DNA of 64,000 nt. Origin: Diadema setosum. Lineage: Eukaryota; Echinodermata; Echinoidea; Diadematoida; Diadematidae. The stretch covers positions 26,682,451 through 26,746,450 of the forward strand of contig CM067067.1 in assembly GCA_033980235.1 (NCBI GenBank). Reading direction: 5' to 3'. A program made the translations under genes and the position numbers. The notes under the pieces were generated by a model that did no database searches, was not told the origin of the DNA, and saw only the letters and a program-made list of their open reading frames with translations. Below, one piece after another: positions 22,384 through 35,932 of the stretch (position 1 is its first letter; each line of letters starts with the position of its first letter).

Positions 22384-22905
22384 CAGTTTCTGCATTCAAC
22401 TATGACGTCGATTTTCGTAGAGAAAAGCTGAATGTCTTGGCTGGACTTTGTGGAAACGGTTTGCTCCTAGGGCCCTTCTTCTTTGAAAACAACATGAACG
22501 GAAATGGATACTTACAAATTTTAAATGAACATGTGATTCCTGAATTAATGGAAAATTTTCCTGTGCAACAAAGGGGTGTGTTCAGACGCTTATGGTGGGC
22601 ACAGGATGGCGCACCAGCCCATCGTCTAGTTGCAGTAAGACACAGATTGGCTGAGGTATTTGGAAATCGGGTGATTGCCTTGTATCATGATGTGGAGTGG
22701 CCACCACGATCTCGGGATCTGACTTGTTGTGACTTTTTTCTTTGGGGTTATCTCAAGAGCAAAGTGCAAAAATCACTGATGAGTTTGAAGCTCTACCCCA
22801 CCAAGCCCCAATGATTCGCAGGGCTGTGCGTGAGATGGAAAAAAAGAGCTAATCTCTGTGTGGAAAGGAATGGTGGCCATATTGAGGGGCATGGGCTGTA
22901 ATGTT
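22384..22905 (+). pseudogene. Truncated DD41D mariner/Tc1-type transposase
   Basis: The open frame from 22347 to 22814 enters from the inverted repeat without an ATG. Catalytic-domain landmarks are GPFFFENNMNGNGYLQIL, WWAQDGAPAHR (second catalytic Asp at 22605-22607) and WPPRSRDLTCCDFFLWGYLKS (third catalytic Asp in the CCD). Forty-one residues lie between the two aspartates, so the spacing is DD41D rather than the DD34D of classical mariners. The expected SPDLT is SRDLT here. The helix-turn-helix DNA-binding half and first catalytic Asp are missing. A frameshift near 22770 and an A-run indel near 22843 break the C-terminus, which otherwise continues as ITDEFEALP and RRAVREME, then a Cys-Val-Glu-Arg-Asn-Gly-Gly-His end typical of this group. 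It is not functional. Confidence 0.88.
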
Positions 22906-23196
22906 AAAAAGAGATATCCGAAAGAAGACAATGGTAAGTTGCGATTATTAATTTCATTATTCCATTTGTTAAGTTAATTTCTAATAAGGTGCATTGATTC
23001 TTGCAGTGTCTAAACTTGGTCCCAAGTCCAATTTGACCCATTGTCCAAAAAGAATGATTACTCAGCCATCCATGACCGTGTATGAATAAATAAGATATCA
23101 TTGGTAAGAGGAGTTATGTGGTTTTAAGATGTTGCTACTCACTTTGATGTAAAGTTAACACAATCTTCACAAATTTGAAATCAAATCTTGTTGCGT

Positions 23197-23604
23197 TTTT
23201 TTTTTCTGATACGCACTGTATAATTTGTATCTGTATTCCGTGCCTGCATATCTACACACCTGCTTCTTTTAATTTTCTTCCCTACTTTGAATTTCTATCT
23301 CGCAACGATTGGCACAACTACAGGTAGATTAAAACAAAGATATAAAAACGCATTCATGCATACGCACAAACACACAAAGAGAGTCACACACAAACACAAC
23401 AGAAATATCAAATATTTCCAGCAATGTGCGTCCCACTATTACAGGGGATTTTCTTAAAGCAATCAGATATCATCATAATTGTATTGCACATACACGAAGA
23501 CACAAGTGACAGTTTCTCGTTCTAGTTCTACAGTTGTCCATGACATGGACATGGCATGTCACACATTGTATGAGTTTGTCTTGTCCAGGAAAAGCACGGC
23601 TGTA
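23197..23604. other. Unassigned DNA
   Basis: CA-rich 23365-23400; otherwise nothing recognised. Confidence 0.4.
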
Positions 23605-23765
23605 CACTGAAAGGAAATGAAATGGAATGAAATTAAATTTATTCATATTCCACATTGTGGGCATTGTATACATGTAATATGGCGTGGCATTTTTGCATGT
23701 AATTAAAAATGTTGATAGGACTAAGAAGCAGTGTTTGTAAAATGTAGACCCCAACGGAGTATAGA
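23605..23765 (-). mobile_element. LINE 3' end, minus strand
   Basis: On the minus strand the shared hairpin (23718-23750) is followed by an AT-rich 3' UTR and a TGTGGAATATGAATAAATTT end with AATGA-like units at 23607-23635. The insertion is 5'-truncated and retains no coding sequence. The end sequence resembles the tails at 33.7 and 51.1 kb. Confidence 0.6.
23718..23750 (-). other. Conserved LINE 3' UTR hairpin, copy 3 (diverged)
   Basis: Stem GGACTA/TAGACC on the plus strand with one mismatch. The minus-strand loop has TACAAACACTGCTTCT, a diverged form of the shared loop. Confidence 0.5.
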
Positions 23766-25129
23766 CAAAATTAACATAGTCTTTAACAATATCGAAAGAA
23801 ATTGGAAAGTGCTAACGAAAACATTATACATAATAATATAAGGGCTTAAGTATGAGCCCTAAATATAATATAGGATTATGTACAGTGCTTACATATACTT
23901 TTGAATTATGAATGAAACAAAAGAATATCATGTGAGTATACCTTTTTGAAAATACTAGAAAACATAGGTTAGATTACACAGACATTTAACTATACCATGA
24001 AAACAATTATCAATAAGTTTCAGGAAACATTTTAAGCTTATATTCGAAGCTTTGATGTTTTAAATATAGACTATTTATGTTAATAGACAGAAAATCAAAT
24101 TAACAGTCTTGTGATTAAATAAACCCGTCCTTGACATCTTGCTGTCTTGTCTTGTCTATAAAGAGAAGTTATTTCAGATCATTTTGCACGCAGTCTCCTA
24201 GCCGTCTGGTGGTCTAATTGATTATGTGAAATGATATTCTTTACCATCCCGGCACTTGTTACCCCTCCCACTACTCCAATCCCCCCCCCCCCCCCCAAAA
24301 AAAAAGGTTCTCGAATGCAATAGAGTTCAAGTTTATATAAGTCCATTTTTTAGGCTAATCCCCTCGTTAGGTCTGGCTCATTCACGGTTATTTTCCTGGC
24401 GCACTTTTACATTTTCCCACACCATGTGAATATCGACAAAAGACGAACGAGATTGCAGAGATCCTTATCAGGACGAGTTCATTGAATTCGTCGTGTTTAT
24501 GTTTCATCGCGATTTTCCACCAAACGTTGAAGATCACACTTGCACGCGTATCACCACCAGTCATCACCAAGTGTCTATATAGCTTTTTTTTTTCTTCTTT
24601 TATTTTGTTTTGAAACTTCGGGGTAAACAGAAATGTATCCAATTTCCAAATTGGGCAGTGGGGAAAAAAACTCATTCAAAATGTAATAGTTGGCATTATT
24701 TCACTCTGTAAGTAACGGGATATTGAAAATTGTCGCCATGAGTCTTACATCGGCTATCGTCTGTATATATATATTTTTTTTAAATACGATGCATTTCAAG
24801 CTGAAATCATTAAACTATCAGCGCAAGTTGAAAGTAAAAATGAGGAAGAGAACTGCAAAAAACGGTTCTATGTAATGATAAAATGGCGTCTTGTCACGTT
24901 ACAAGGATAAAGTCAAGAGCAATACTGGAATGTGGGCTCTTCTTGTGGCGGATCTTGAAAAAAACAATAAGTTCGTACCAAAAATTAGATAAGGAGTAGA
25001 CGAGATTGATTATTGCAGAAGGAATTATTTAAATCTATATAGAGAGACGGAAACACGGTTGTACGGTGGGGTGCATCTCAGCGCTTCCATCATTGTACAT
25101 ACACACATGATTACTAACTAAGTAACTAT

Positions 25130-25135
<6 letters not shown>

Positions 25136-25172
<37 letters not shown>
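25136..25172. repeat. (AT)n microsatellite
   Basis: Uninterrupted AT run. Confidence 0.95.
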
Positions 25173-25173
<1 letters not shown>

Positions 25174-26740
25174 CTTCATCATTTCTTTTTATATCTTTCT
25201 TGTCGATATCATACGCACGTAGAGATGTCGTCGGCTGATAGTTAAAGATCGTTAAATCAATCACAGTATCAAGTGGAATGAACTCCATTCTACCTCTCAA
25301 ATAGGGGGATCTCGTTGTTTATATGCTACATACATGACATACATGTTGTGAAGAAGACATCGTGCCGGATAGTTTCCACCTAGAATTTCGAATAATGATG
25401 ATAGCGAGCCTGAATGAATAAACCATGCAAGCCCATTCATCACTGGATTGTAACCCCCTCCTTCCTTGAAAGGGGAAAAGAGAAAAACAATATGAAGAGG
25501 AGGAGGGCCAGAAAGGGAGAAAACAAACGACAGATACATCTCTTTCAGACAGAAGCATTATCATCTTGGGCCTGAGGTGTTCTGTCGCTGCGCCCCTCTG
25601 ATGGGGTATCGCTGTGAAAAGACAGCAAAGGGAGCCGTGACGATACTCGCTGTCGGGTGGCCGTAGGGGGCATTTCTTCTTTGTGCACTATTGTCCTAAA
25701 CTTAGGCTTGTAATATCAATCACAACCACATTCTCTTCTCTCTTCCCCTCTCCCCTTCTCTCTCTTCCCTCCCCACCCACTCCCTCCCTCTGCCTTTTCT
25801 GCTTTCCATCGAGCACGAGGTTGGGTGTATGTAATATAATTAATCGAATGAACTCTGGTGGCGGGTAAAAAATATGTATAAGGCAGATATACATATGTGC
25901 ATGTAATTTGAGTGCAACTATATCCAAATTTGAGACAAGGAACGACGAACGCAACGAAGAAAGGTAATTCATAAACCCGACATATTCTATCTCTGCCGTG
26001 TGATGAATAGAAATAATACATCGATTACATTGACATTATACATAGACCATGATAGACAGTACATACAAGATGGAGCATGAAGAATGGCTTGTCGAAGTGC
26101 TTTCAGATAGTCCCTTAAACAAGAGTACGTTATCACAGTCATTATCATTATGATCAGTATTATATTATGAACAGTATTATATAACATAATTCGATATGTG
26201 CATTGCATTGTATATTATACTGCATGGTACTTTTTAACATGTTTCTTTCAAAACCGTGTCGATGATATACGATTTGTCCACTGTTTGAGACAACCTATCA
26301 CAAATAAAAGGGTGAGACAGTCGTTAACCAGATACCGAGTCATTCATATCAGGTTAACATAGCTTTAACCTAACATACATTCTATTCGAGAAAACAGTAA
26401 GGTATATTCATGGATAACATGGTGCAATAAACACACATCCATCTATCCCTTATCAAATGTGTCAATTTCATCGTCATTATTAGATCTATTGGAAAGTTAC
26501 CTCCCTTTCAACTTTGGATTTAATTTAACTAAGCAATGATTTTACTACTGCTTCCTTTCAACAGTCTCTATCAATAAGAATTATGATTTTGTACTTCAAT
26601 TACGGGTCAAGAATACAACAAAATCCTAATGTCAAATTTAATGAAAAAAAAAAAACTAAAGAATTGGTGTTCCATTAAACCTAGTTTGACATTCGAATAT
26701 AGAAGCACGAACTAATTCGAGCACATGTGTTTATATATAT

Positions 26741-26873
<133 letters not shown>

Positions 26874-29800
26874 AATGTATATGTATGTGACAACTATCTA
26901 TGCGATTGCGCGCTTTGCTTCCAAAAGGGAGGTGGAATGTCTTTCCACCTATCTGTTCCAACGGAAAGGTCTCAGATTCTATCGCCACGCCAGTGCCAAT
27001 TTAGTCTTCGAGCAAGGCATTTTTACTAACAGAGCTCGTTTTCTCTAAACTAAGGTTTATGAATTAGTATCGATCACGAGGCTAAAGACTAGTGTTTCTA
27101 AGGTTGAATTCAGCATATATGCGTCACTGCTTGACAAGAACGCTGTTTTTTTAGTTAAAGGCCTATACTGATGTAGGTGTGGCTATGAATCCCGCAGTTG
27201 AGGCTTTAGGATACTGTTAAGCACTTGGAACATCATGACTTGGTAACCCCTCCCCCCTCCCCCCAAAAGAAAAAAAAAAGAAAAAAAAATACAACAAAAC
27301 AAGACTATAAAAATTGTATTTCACTATTGTGCATTGTTTTCTCGTGTAGCTGCACGTCTGTAATGTCTCGTCATGCTGGTCTATAATTCTCCATCTACGG
27401 CCGCTAGTCCTTGTACTGTGTACTTGGTGCCACTATGGCGGTCTCTGGTCCTTGTAGATTGTAATAATTGTGTCACTATGATAGACTTGTTTATATTTGT
27501 GTTAGTTCTTGTTGCAGCATAAATAATGAATATGAGGCCAGCTTTTCTTCAGTTGAGCTCAAACATGATAATTATTATCTGCAGCATTCGAGAAAGCTCC
27601 AGGCTTACGATTTTAGGTTAAACAAGTACCAACACATTGCCTGACGGTACTCGCTTTGCTCGAAGTAATTGATTGTTATCATGCGAATTAAGTCGAAATT
27701 ATTTCTTTCCCACGAGGTTCCTCGTAAGGTTACGGCTCAAATTTATCCTAATCCTGAACGAAATATCATGCATTCGTGTATTGGGTTGTCTCAAATCTAT
27801 TTTTTTTTTCTGTATATCTTTTTTCGCCTATAGGAATAGTATTTCCATTTATAGCCTTCGTCAGACTTCAGCATTGACCTCAAAAAGCATGAACACAAAA
27901 ATTCAGTAGGGAATTAGGAAAATGCTACGATGACAGTTGTCATTGTAATGACAGCGAGTATGTGTTGGAGAATGTGACATTTGACTGTGTCCTCACTTGA
28001 GTATGATTCCAAACTCGTACCGTATATAATGTGTATCATTTATCATGTCAAATGACTCACAGATTATGTTAATTTGTTAACTGACATATTTGGAAGAGTC
28101 ATACATGTACCATATACTGCTTTATACCAATTCACTCAAATTTATAATTACCTGCCTTGTTTGTGTTTCATTGATTTTATCCGAAACTAATCCCTTGAGG
28201 AAAAACAATTTATCACGATAAAATACAATCGTATGTTTGTTCAGGCAGCTATCTGTATTTTCATTTAGTGACATATATTTAATTGGATTTTTTGTTTTGT
28301 TTGTTTTAATCGATTTCCCCAGATATATTTGGCCTTAAAAAACATCCGTATTTTAAACTTCCCCTAATCTGATTACTCACGGGACCTGCGGCTGTACAAG
28401 GTAATGCTTTTACGCAGGCCCCATCATATTTTTTCGCATTATAACCACAGTTTAATTCGCATGCATACAGACCTCGTGTTTATACCAAATCAAACTTCTG
28501 TACATTCCGATGAAGTCTCATCTAAATTATGTTTTGTATAATTTTCGTATTTATATACTTTATTGTGATATATGTGAGAAATATGGGAGACTGAGAAGAT
28601 ATTTTTTTTTTGAAAATCACCCCCCCCCCCCGCCCGAATGTTGTGTTTTGTCTCTTCCTTGAATAGATAGATTGCGACATTTATTGCTCAAATAATGTAA
28701 ATGAGCACCTGGCACATGGTTCGTATCCTTTAGAGAACACCTCACTGCACAATTAGGGTTATAACTAGTTGTCACAATGGGGTACATTGTTATGATAATC
28801 TGTTGTTAAATTGAAGTGACGCTATTCTCCTGCCCTCCTTCTAGATTTCATTTCTAAAATGCCAACAAAGCTCCCTCCCGTGCTTTTGTTGCATTGGGAG
28901 AAAATGGTTGTGAGCTGTTTATGAACCGGAAAGAGAATAAGCTGAACGTGAGAGGTGTATCAATTTGAATGTATGAATATGATTAGTCTAAGCCCAGACT
29001 TCACATATTTCGTGGTCGCGTAGAGCTAACCGGTGAAAGTACGGTTTTGCATTATTGATACTCTTGATCAAAGGCGATAGCAGAAATTCTGTGAGTAAAG
29101 ATTTCTTTCTGTATAATATCTCACCAACCACAGCTTCCTCAGTTTCTTCTCAGATTCGAACGGAAAACTCAACAATTAGGAGGGTCTTCGAGAAAGGCTA
29201 TATGAACTCGACCGCTGGAACAATTCTAGACATTTGATTTCCCTCAAGTGTACGCGAAACACCGTGCGTATCGGGGCGCAGCGAAATGGTTGAACGACTT
29301 CGTGGGAACCAGTGCTAGGGTAAGGTGTTGTATGTTACCATGCCAACAAGTCATCCGGATCCATGCCAAATGATTCTGTAAACCTAAAGTAATTCAAGAC
29401 TGTGTAGGGGCCTTTATGATACGTACCGCTGCTATTCTTTGCCCTTTCCTCTCTTACTTAGCTCGCGTGTTATCCAGCTTTCTGTATGATATGGCCATAT
29501 TGTTGCTCAGGCAGCCAGCCATTGCTCGTCTAACGCTACTGCTCTTTATTCAGTTTTCAAGCGTTCGCTTCTTTCTGACCAAGCATTACAAGACATTGAA
29601 ATGCGACATTACTAGTGGACACAACGTTTGAGCAAGGAGGTGGAAGAGTTTGAACAATATGGTTGCAATCTTCACGGAGAATGGATGTTGAACAAAGGAA
29701 ATAAGTGCAAGCCAAAATTTAGTGGGAATTTGGAGCTCTGCCGTTATTTACTTAACACCGGAAAATACCTATAACAAGAACATACTAATCTCTTTCTGGC

Positions 29801-30593
29801 TTTCCGCCCTGATTTCGTCTAATTACAAATCCATTACAGGAGGACATCATGCCATGAGCTTACACCTCGCCGCTGCCTTGCGAGAGATTACGGTGGAGAC
29901 CTTCAGGGCACGTCGCCGGCGACGAGTTGGCTAGGAGTCTCAGGCAGGAGATCATTGCGTTGTGCATGCAGGAAACCTTGATAATGGTCGTTATTATCGT
30001 CAGTGTTATTATCCCCGCGTGCTGCATTGTGGTGACGGGCGGACTATAAGGTATAAAGGGTGAAAGATCGACGGATCGCGCCCTACTAAAATCATTCACG
30101 TAAACTTGATCGCGTCGACCTCCCATTGTCTTAGACACATCTCAGTCACGTGGAAACTGAATCACTGGTCATGGTTGACGATATTACACGAGGGAGATAC
30201 GATCTCATTGTAGTACCTCCCTCGTCTATATTTGGTGACTCATTGTCAACACAGTGCATGACTCTTCATAAAAATCAGTGGGTGGATTTATTCATTATTT
30301 GGTACAAATGGTATAAATGGTGCAGCACTCGCTTGACAATAATATTCGCTGGTTCCAGCCGACTTCCCACGAGTGCTAACTTAGAATGGTCGTCTTGGTA
30401 ACCTTTTGACAGCTATTATGTCACAGGTGTTGGGCCAACTGAATAAGGTGTGGGAGTTCTCCCGTGCGCTCACACTCTTAGGGCGCAATAAAGACCAGCT
30501 TTTGCAGCTTGTCAATAAATCAGTAAATGACAGCTCATTAAACAGATCTTGGAAGTCCAAGGTTTTGAATATTTATATTCTTACACTTAACGT

Positions 30594-30620
30594 GCACACA
30601 CACACACAGACACACACACT

Positions 30621-30656
<36 letters not shown>

Positions 30657-30670
30657 TATAGATATATATT
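30594..30670. repeat. (CA)n-(TA)n compound microsatellite
   Basis: CA-rich 30594-30620, then TA run to about 30652 with GATATA units after it. Confidence 0.93.
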
Positions 30671-30689
30671 ATAATTACAATTCGATTAT

Positions 30690-30920
30690 AGATTAAATCA
30701 AATTCAATAGTTTTATTTATTTCGATCAAAGAAAAAAAAAACATAATTCAAAAGCGGTTAAAGCTGTCAATTTGACTTTCATTCATCTGATAAGGACAGT
30801 TCATCAAACACAATATAAAGTAGGCCTATATGCACGAATGAAATTATAACAAACAAAAAAGAAACAATGCACAACTTGTCATGGTAGAAAAAAGTAATCA
30901 TTCTTAAAATAAGTAGGCCT
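30690..30920 (-). mobile_element. LINE 3' end, minus strand, same family as 34.0-34.3 kb
   Basis: The reverse complement matches 34080-34310 along its length. Shared words in order are GATTACTT, CCATGACAA, TGTGCATT, CATTCGTGCATA, CTTTATATTGT, CTGTCCT, AATGAAAGTCAAATTGACA, and a GAAATAAATAAA end. The hairpin is absent here, so this copy is truncated closer to its 3' end. Confidence 0.78.
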
Positions 30921-32691
30921 AATCATTATTGAATACATATAAGTATACATACAAATTATGCTGATAAAACTGACCCGGTTAGGCAACGAGAATTTGCCTT
31001 ATCAATCTTGATTTTTCTATATAGAGCTTTAGGCCGCTTAGCTCTTAAGCAGAATTATGATGGCACACATAATGCAAATTACAGCCCATAACCTCAAGAA
31101 AATGTCGTTATTTCGAGCTGCCGAACAATCATACCGGAAACCTTGCTTTGTGCTCTAGTTTCATTTTCAGCGCATCGTTCACAAACACAAAACTATTCAA
31201 GCACTATAGCAAGGTGCCCTTGCAGTACAACCACTATCCATGAAAGTTATTAAAGATTCCTATATGCAAAAAAAAAAGAAAAAAAAAAGAAAAGCGTTTG
31301 TTCACGCTTCAGTTTTAACGTCGAGAAAAGTAGATATTTTAGATTAGTGCTATTCCTCTACCACTGAGGACAGCTCACTCCCATTATCAAATGCACCCGA
31401 CGTTGGATTGTCATGTGTACACCGTGCCATAAACAATAACCGATGTATACCACACATTGCTGTATTCGGAAATCCACACCTCCATTTTATTGACACATTT
31501 TGACGCAAGCCGCACATGCAAATGTAATCACTCCATAGATCTCCAACCGGTTAGTGAACATTGTAAAAATTATGCATTTGCTCCATAATTTAGCACTACT
31601 ATCTTTTTCCCATCTGAAATGTTTTCATTGCTATATTAAATTGTTAGATTAACACTAAATTCGAGACTGCCTTTCATTTGATTTCATGTCGAAAACGAAA
31701 TGCAGAAAAGATTTGTAAATACGCCAGTGGCACACTTTTGAGTTGCAACATCATTACCGCAGATAACAGCATTGCACATATGACATTTTTCGTGTGGGCA
31801 GTATCACTGTGTGTTAAAAATTATGTCACGCTTTGAAGACCCATAACTGTATGTTTGTTTTATTTTACTGTGTTTGCTGAAGCCAACGTGAAGTGACATT
31901 GCATCTTTAAAAAATGGAAGGTTTTTTTTTGTGGCTTGTCAAATCACACCAGTATGTCCTACTATAATGTAAAATCTAAACGCAACACTCTAAACACTTG
32001 TTTAAAAACGTTGCTTTACGACAATAATACTGCATCACCTTTTTTATTATATATATATGTATATATATTTATATATATAAAGAGAACGGCAATGGGCATG
32101 TGGTTTTTCTTTTTTTTTGTAATCAGCACGTGTACAATTAGATTGAAGATCGTCCAAAAATAATTGTCACCACAAATGGGAAATTATGATTATGCGAAGT
32201 GACTCAACAAGCTCGAATGTTGCATCATCCATTTTGAAGATGACGTTCCCATGTCAGCATGTTCGTAGCCCCCGTGTTCAAAACTCACAGGCGGTCTAGA
32301 AATGTGGTTATTTTACCATAATGTCAATTCGTTCACAGCGATAACTGATTGGAACAGTCGGGATTTTAAAGATGAAATTATCCTCTGACTTCGCTTCTGG
32401 TTTTGAGTTTATAGTTCATTCTTTAAAGTGAGATAAGAAAAAGTGTTTTCACTGCACACTTCATGAACTGTTTAACAGTTTATTCGGTATATGCCAAAAA
32501 ATAATCATTGCCCGGTAACCAAAAATGAAATCTTATCATCTTAGTGGCCCCGAACGGCCACCAAAGAAAAAGTCAGTGTCGAGCATTAGTTTTGTTCTTT
32601 AGTCTTTGTTTTTAGGGCAACTGGTTAGAAGTAGAAATAAGTTTTGTTGGTATAGGTCAGCTAAAAGGGCAGTGAATGGGTGTTATGTATA
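30921..32691. other. Unassigned AT-rich DNA
   Basis: A-rich run 31268-31292 and TA-rich patch 32046-32080. No gene or paired repeats recognised. Confidence 0.4.
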
Positions 32692-32895
32692 CAGTTTGTT
32701 ATTTCGAAGATACGTTATTCAGAAGGTTCGGTTTGTATAGTCGCAAAATTAAATAAGGTTCGAACTAACGAACCTTCGGAAACACGCTACAAATGTTCGG
32801 ATTAACGAACCTGTCATATTCGAACAACCGAACATCTAGGTGTACGGACTTTGTGTATTTCGGAATAACGATCCTTTGAAACAACGAACATCATT
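32692..32895. mobile_element. CGAAGGTTCGTTA fold-back family, second copy
   Basis: The order of motifs (GTTCGGATTAACGAACC, then a TTTGTGTATTTCGGAATAACG block and AACATCATTC end) parallels the right half of the 7262-7675 element. It is shorter than that copy. Confidence 0.65.
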
Positions 32896-33094
32896 CTGAA
32901 TGGGTACCTTTCAAACAATAATCATATGGATGACATGATAGTGACTTTTCTTTGTTCATTTAACGTTTCAGTCTTGTTTTCTCGTTTGGTTTGGTTTGGA
33001 TTTATTTTTGTCCTTTTTCTTTCTCCTAGTAGAAAGACAAAATGATACAAAGTGTGCACAAAAAGTAATGTACAAATCAGAAACAATATCGTCA

Positions 33095-33187
33095 ATTTCG
33101 TAAGAAATCTGCCGCTGATAACATAATAAACCAACATTACATTTCGTAAGAAATCTGCCGCTGATAACATAAATAAACCAACATTAC
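33095..33187. repeat. 46-bp tandem duplication
   Basis: Two adjacent copies, 33095-33140 and 33141-33187, both starting ATTTCGTAAGAAATCTGCC. They differ by one inserted A, so the duplication is recent. Confidence 0.92.
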
Positions 33188-33424
33188 ATTGCATACTATA
33201 TAATCATACGTAGAAAAGGGGAGAGAATCCTCCCAGAGGCTGTAGACAATGAATTGCAGTTCGTCCAAGATCGGATATATGCAAATTAGTTATGTCCGAA
33301 TATCAAAGCAATAATCAATATTATTATGGTGTTCAATGACAGCAATGAAACGAATCCCTTTGAAGTCATTTTAAGATTAATAATGTTAATTTACAGCGAA
33401 CCGATTATGAAAATGAAATGACAT

Positions 33425-33480
33425 TTGTTATTCCGAAGGTTCGTTAATCCAAAAATGAAACAAACCTTTTAATAACAAAT
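33425..33480. repeat. CGAAGGTTCGTTA repeat fragment
   Basis: TTATTCCGAAGGTTCGTTAA plus an AAAATGAAACAAACC segment, as in the left half of the 7.3-kb element. Confidence 0.55.
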
Positions 33481-33721
33481 TACTGTGTTTTGATTAAAAG
33501 GTAATAGGACACATAAAGGTAATGACACTTTGATGTAGTCTCAGGGAGGATGATACACATGCATATTTTCGGGCAAGCACCTGTTGCGAACCTGCCCTCC
33601 CATACCCGACACCCGCTCGGTCCATTTCCACTGACTACACAGTGAAGAGGCACACGCACCAAGCTATGACAGTTACCACGATTTAACCATTCACATTCCC
33701 TGAATATTCATATTCTCTCTT

Positions 33722-33780
33722 TTTTTATTGAAACTTTATTCAAATATTCCACAAAAAGTGTGCACCACATGAAGAATTCT
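33722..33780 (-). repeat. Probable LINE 3' tail, minus strand
   Basis: Minus-strand TGTGGAATATTTGAATAAAG followed by an A-rich end. It resembles the tails at 23.6 and 51.1 kb. Upstream limits are unclear. Confidence 0.4.
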
Positions 33781-34035
33781 AATCCAAAAATGTCAAACAT
33801 GCCTGGAAGGGGAGATATCCCCTCCAATGCCGATGGTTTCCTCATCTCGCAGGTTCACTATTGGTTCTTAACGGAAAAAATGTTGTTGTTGTTGTTGTTA
33901 ATAGAAAATGGGACCCTATTAAAATAATTTGCCCCAGAGAATACTGACATAAGATCACACCATAATAGATCTTGAACAAATCAAATATCAATATCAGATA
34001 TACAATATAAAGTCTCCACGAGGGGGCTCATAATA

Positions 34036-34310
34036 AATGTGTTCCACGTCCTACAAGCTTGGCTTTTTAGTAGAACACTCTTTTCAGTCGTTATGATTAC
34101 TTACTTTTTTTGTTACCATGACAAAGTGTGCATTATTTAATGATAATAAGTGTTTAATAATAATCATTCGTGCATACACTTTATATTGTATTCGACGATC
34201 TGTCCTGATCAGATAAATGAAAGTCAAATTGACAACTTGTACCGATTTGAATCATGTTTTTCTTCTTTAATGGAAATAAATAAACTATCGAAATGATTTG
34301 AATTTACTTG
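34036..34310 (+). mobile_element. LINE 3' end, plus strand
   Basis: The shared hairpin near the start is followed by a 3' UTR and a GGAAATAAATAAACTATCG end. It matches 30690-30920 in inverted orientation 3.1 kb away. The insertion is 5'-truncated and has no coding sequence. Confidence 0.78.
34039..34078 (+). other. Conserved LINE 3' UTR hairpin, copy 4
   Basis: Stem GTGTTC/GAACAC; the loop contains CCTACAAGCTTGGCTTTTTA. Confidence 0.75.
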
Positions 34311-35932
34311 AAATGTCTCCACGAATTTTTTTTCGTCCATGATTAAGTAACTGTAACCCCTCCCAAAAAACAAACAAACAAACAACAACACAGATATGAA
34401 GCAAGGCTACAACTTTTTCTTACTGATTTCAAGTAAAGGAAAAAATATCGTAAAGATTTATTTACATGTCATTGGGAGTTTTGTTTGATGATGATATCAT
34501 CCCCTCTAATCTACAATAGCATAATGTGGTTACTCCTAATATCATTATTTCGTGAAAATATGCGGAACTTTAAAAGTTCACAGTGTTCTCATTTCAGATC
34601 AAATTTGAATGAAACCTCTACCTCCCTATTCATTTGATTTAATTCTTTATAATCAACTCAAGTAGAAAATTTTGTGGAATCGCTATGTGATAGTTGCAGC
34701 AAATCAAAATCTATAATAATTATTTCAATTGTCTTGAATAAACAAAGTGCATCGAGTGCCGATACACAGTCAGTCTGTTGTAAGCATACTATAGAAAGCC
34801 GAAATTGATTTATATACGAGAAAGTTGTATGACCTCTGAATCCGAGTTAATGGACAATCTTATGAGAGGATGTAATGTAGTGGTAATTAATGTAGTGGTA
34901 ATTATTACAAAAAAAGAGAAAAGAATGTTGAAAGTGATAAGAACCAGTTACTCTCTCTCCCTCCTTTGTCTTTCTCTGCCCTAACCCTTTTCTTCTTTCT
35001 CCCTAACGAAATGTGGCTGCTCTATTTATATCAAGTAGTCTGGTATGACCTCGTTGTCGAGCTCTTGAAACGCAATTTCCGCCTCTTCTACAGCGAAGGA
35101 TAGATTTTAGCGGATGATCCCACCATGGATCTCCATGATCCCATAGCCGATGTAGAGGTTTAGCCTCCAACTGGATGATTATATCGGCTAATTACGACAT
35201 GCAGTTTGACAGCCACACCATTCGAGGAGGTTCATCCGCAATTATCTGTTGTTGTTTTTTTTTTGTGTCTGTGCATGTCTCTTCATTTTTGTCTCCTCTG
35301 TGTTATGTTTTTTTTTTTTTTTCTCTCGTTGAATTGTCATTTCACATCATGTTCATATTGGCTGAAATAATTCACGGAGTAAATTCTAACTAACTAACTA
35401 ACTAACTGATTCTAAGACTAACAGAACTGTCAAACTTTCATAATGATAATGATAATGATAATGATATCAGAAAGTTTCACAAGTTTTCCACGGTACTATT
35501 GATTGCAACCACACATTGGTGATGACGTCAACACCTCACAAGTTTCCCATTTTATCATATAAAACCATATTTGGGCAAATAATTTTCCACGTGCCACCTC
35601 CCCGCCAACTAAAAAAAGTGAATGTGGCCAAGTTATTTCGAGACTACAATAATTTGATTCAAAGGACCCATCGTAATCTTTTTATTCATTTTATGTCTTT
35701 ACGAAAAGAAAATTTATTCCTGACTTGTAAATATTTCATTGGGGTACTAGAGAGATACCAATGTCAATTACGTGCTTGCTACTTATATCATTAAATTGAT
35801 TCGTGAAGAAACATCGGGAACATCAAAAGTTCGTAAATTCCTTATTTCAGGTTCGATTTTGCTGAAAATATTTGTCATTCTGTTCAAAGCAAACGTGAAC
35901 ATGATGTGAAATTGACTTTTCAAGTTTGGTTT

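Larger units (their letters stand above)
21800..23196 (+). mobile_element. Mariner/Tc1-type transposon with long terminal inverted repeats
   Basis: Ends match as inverted repeats of about 186 bp: left 21800-22383 once a 394-bp insertion is removed, right 23010-23196. Both begin AACGCAACAAGATTT. The internal ~625 bp holds the C-terminal half of a DDE transposase immediately after the left repeat. The transposase N-terminal half is absent, so this copy is internally deleted and can move only with help from a complete relative. Flanking TA dinucleotides exist but A/T runs at both ends prevent a firm target-duplication call. Confidence 0.9.
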
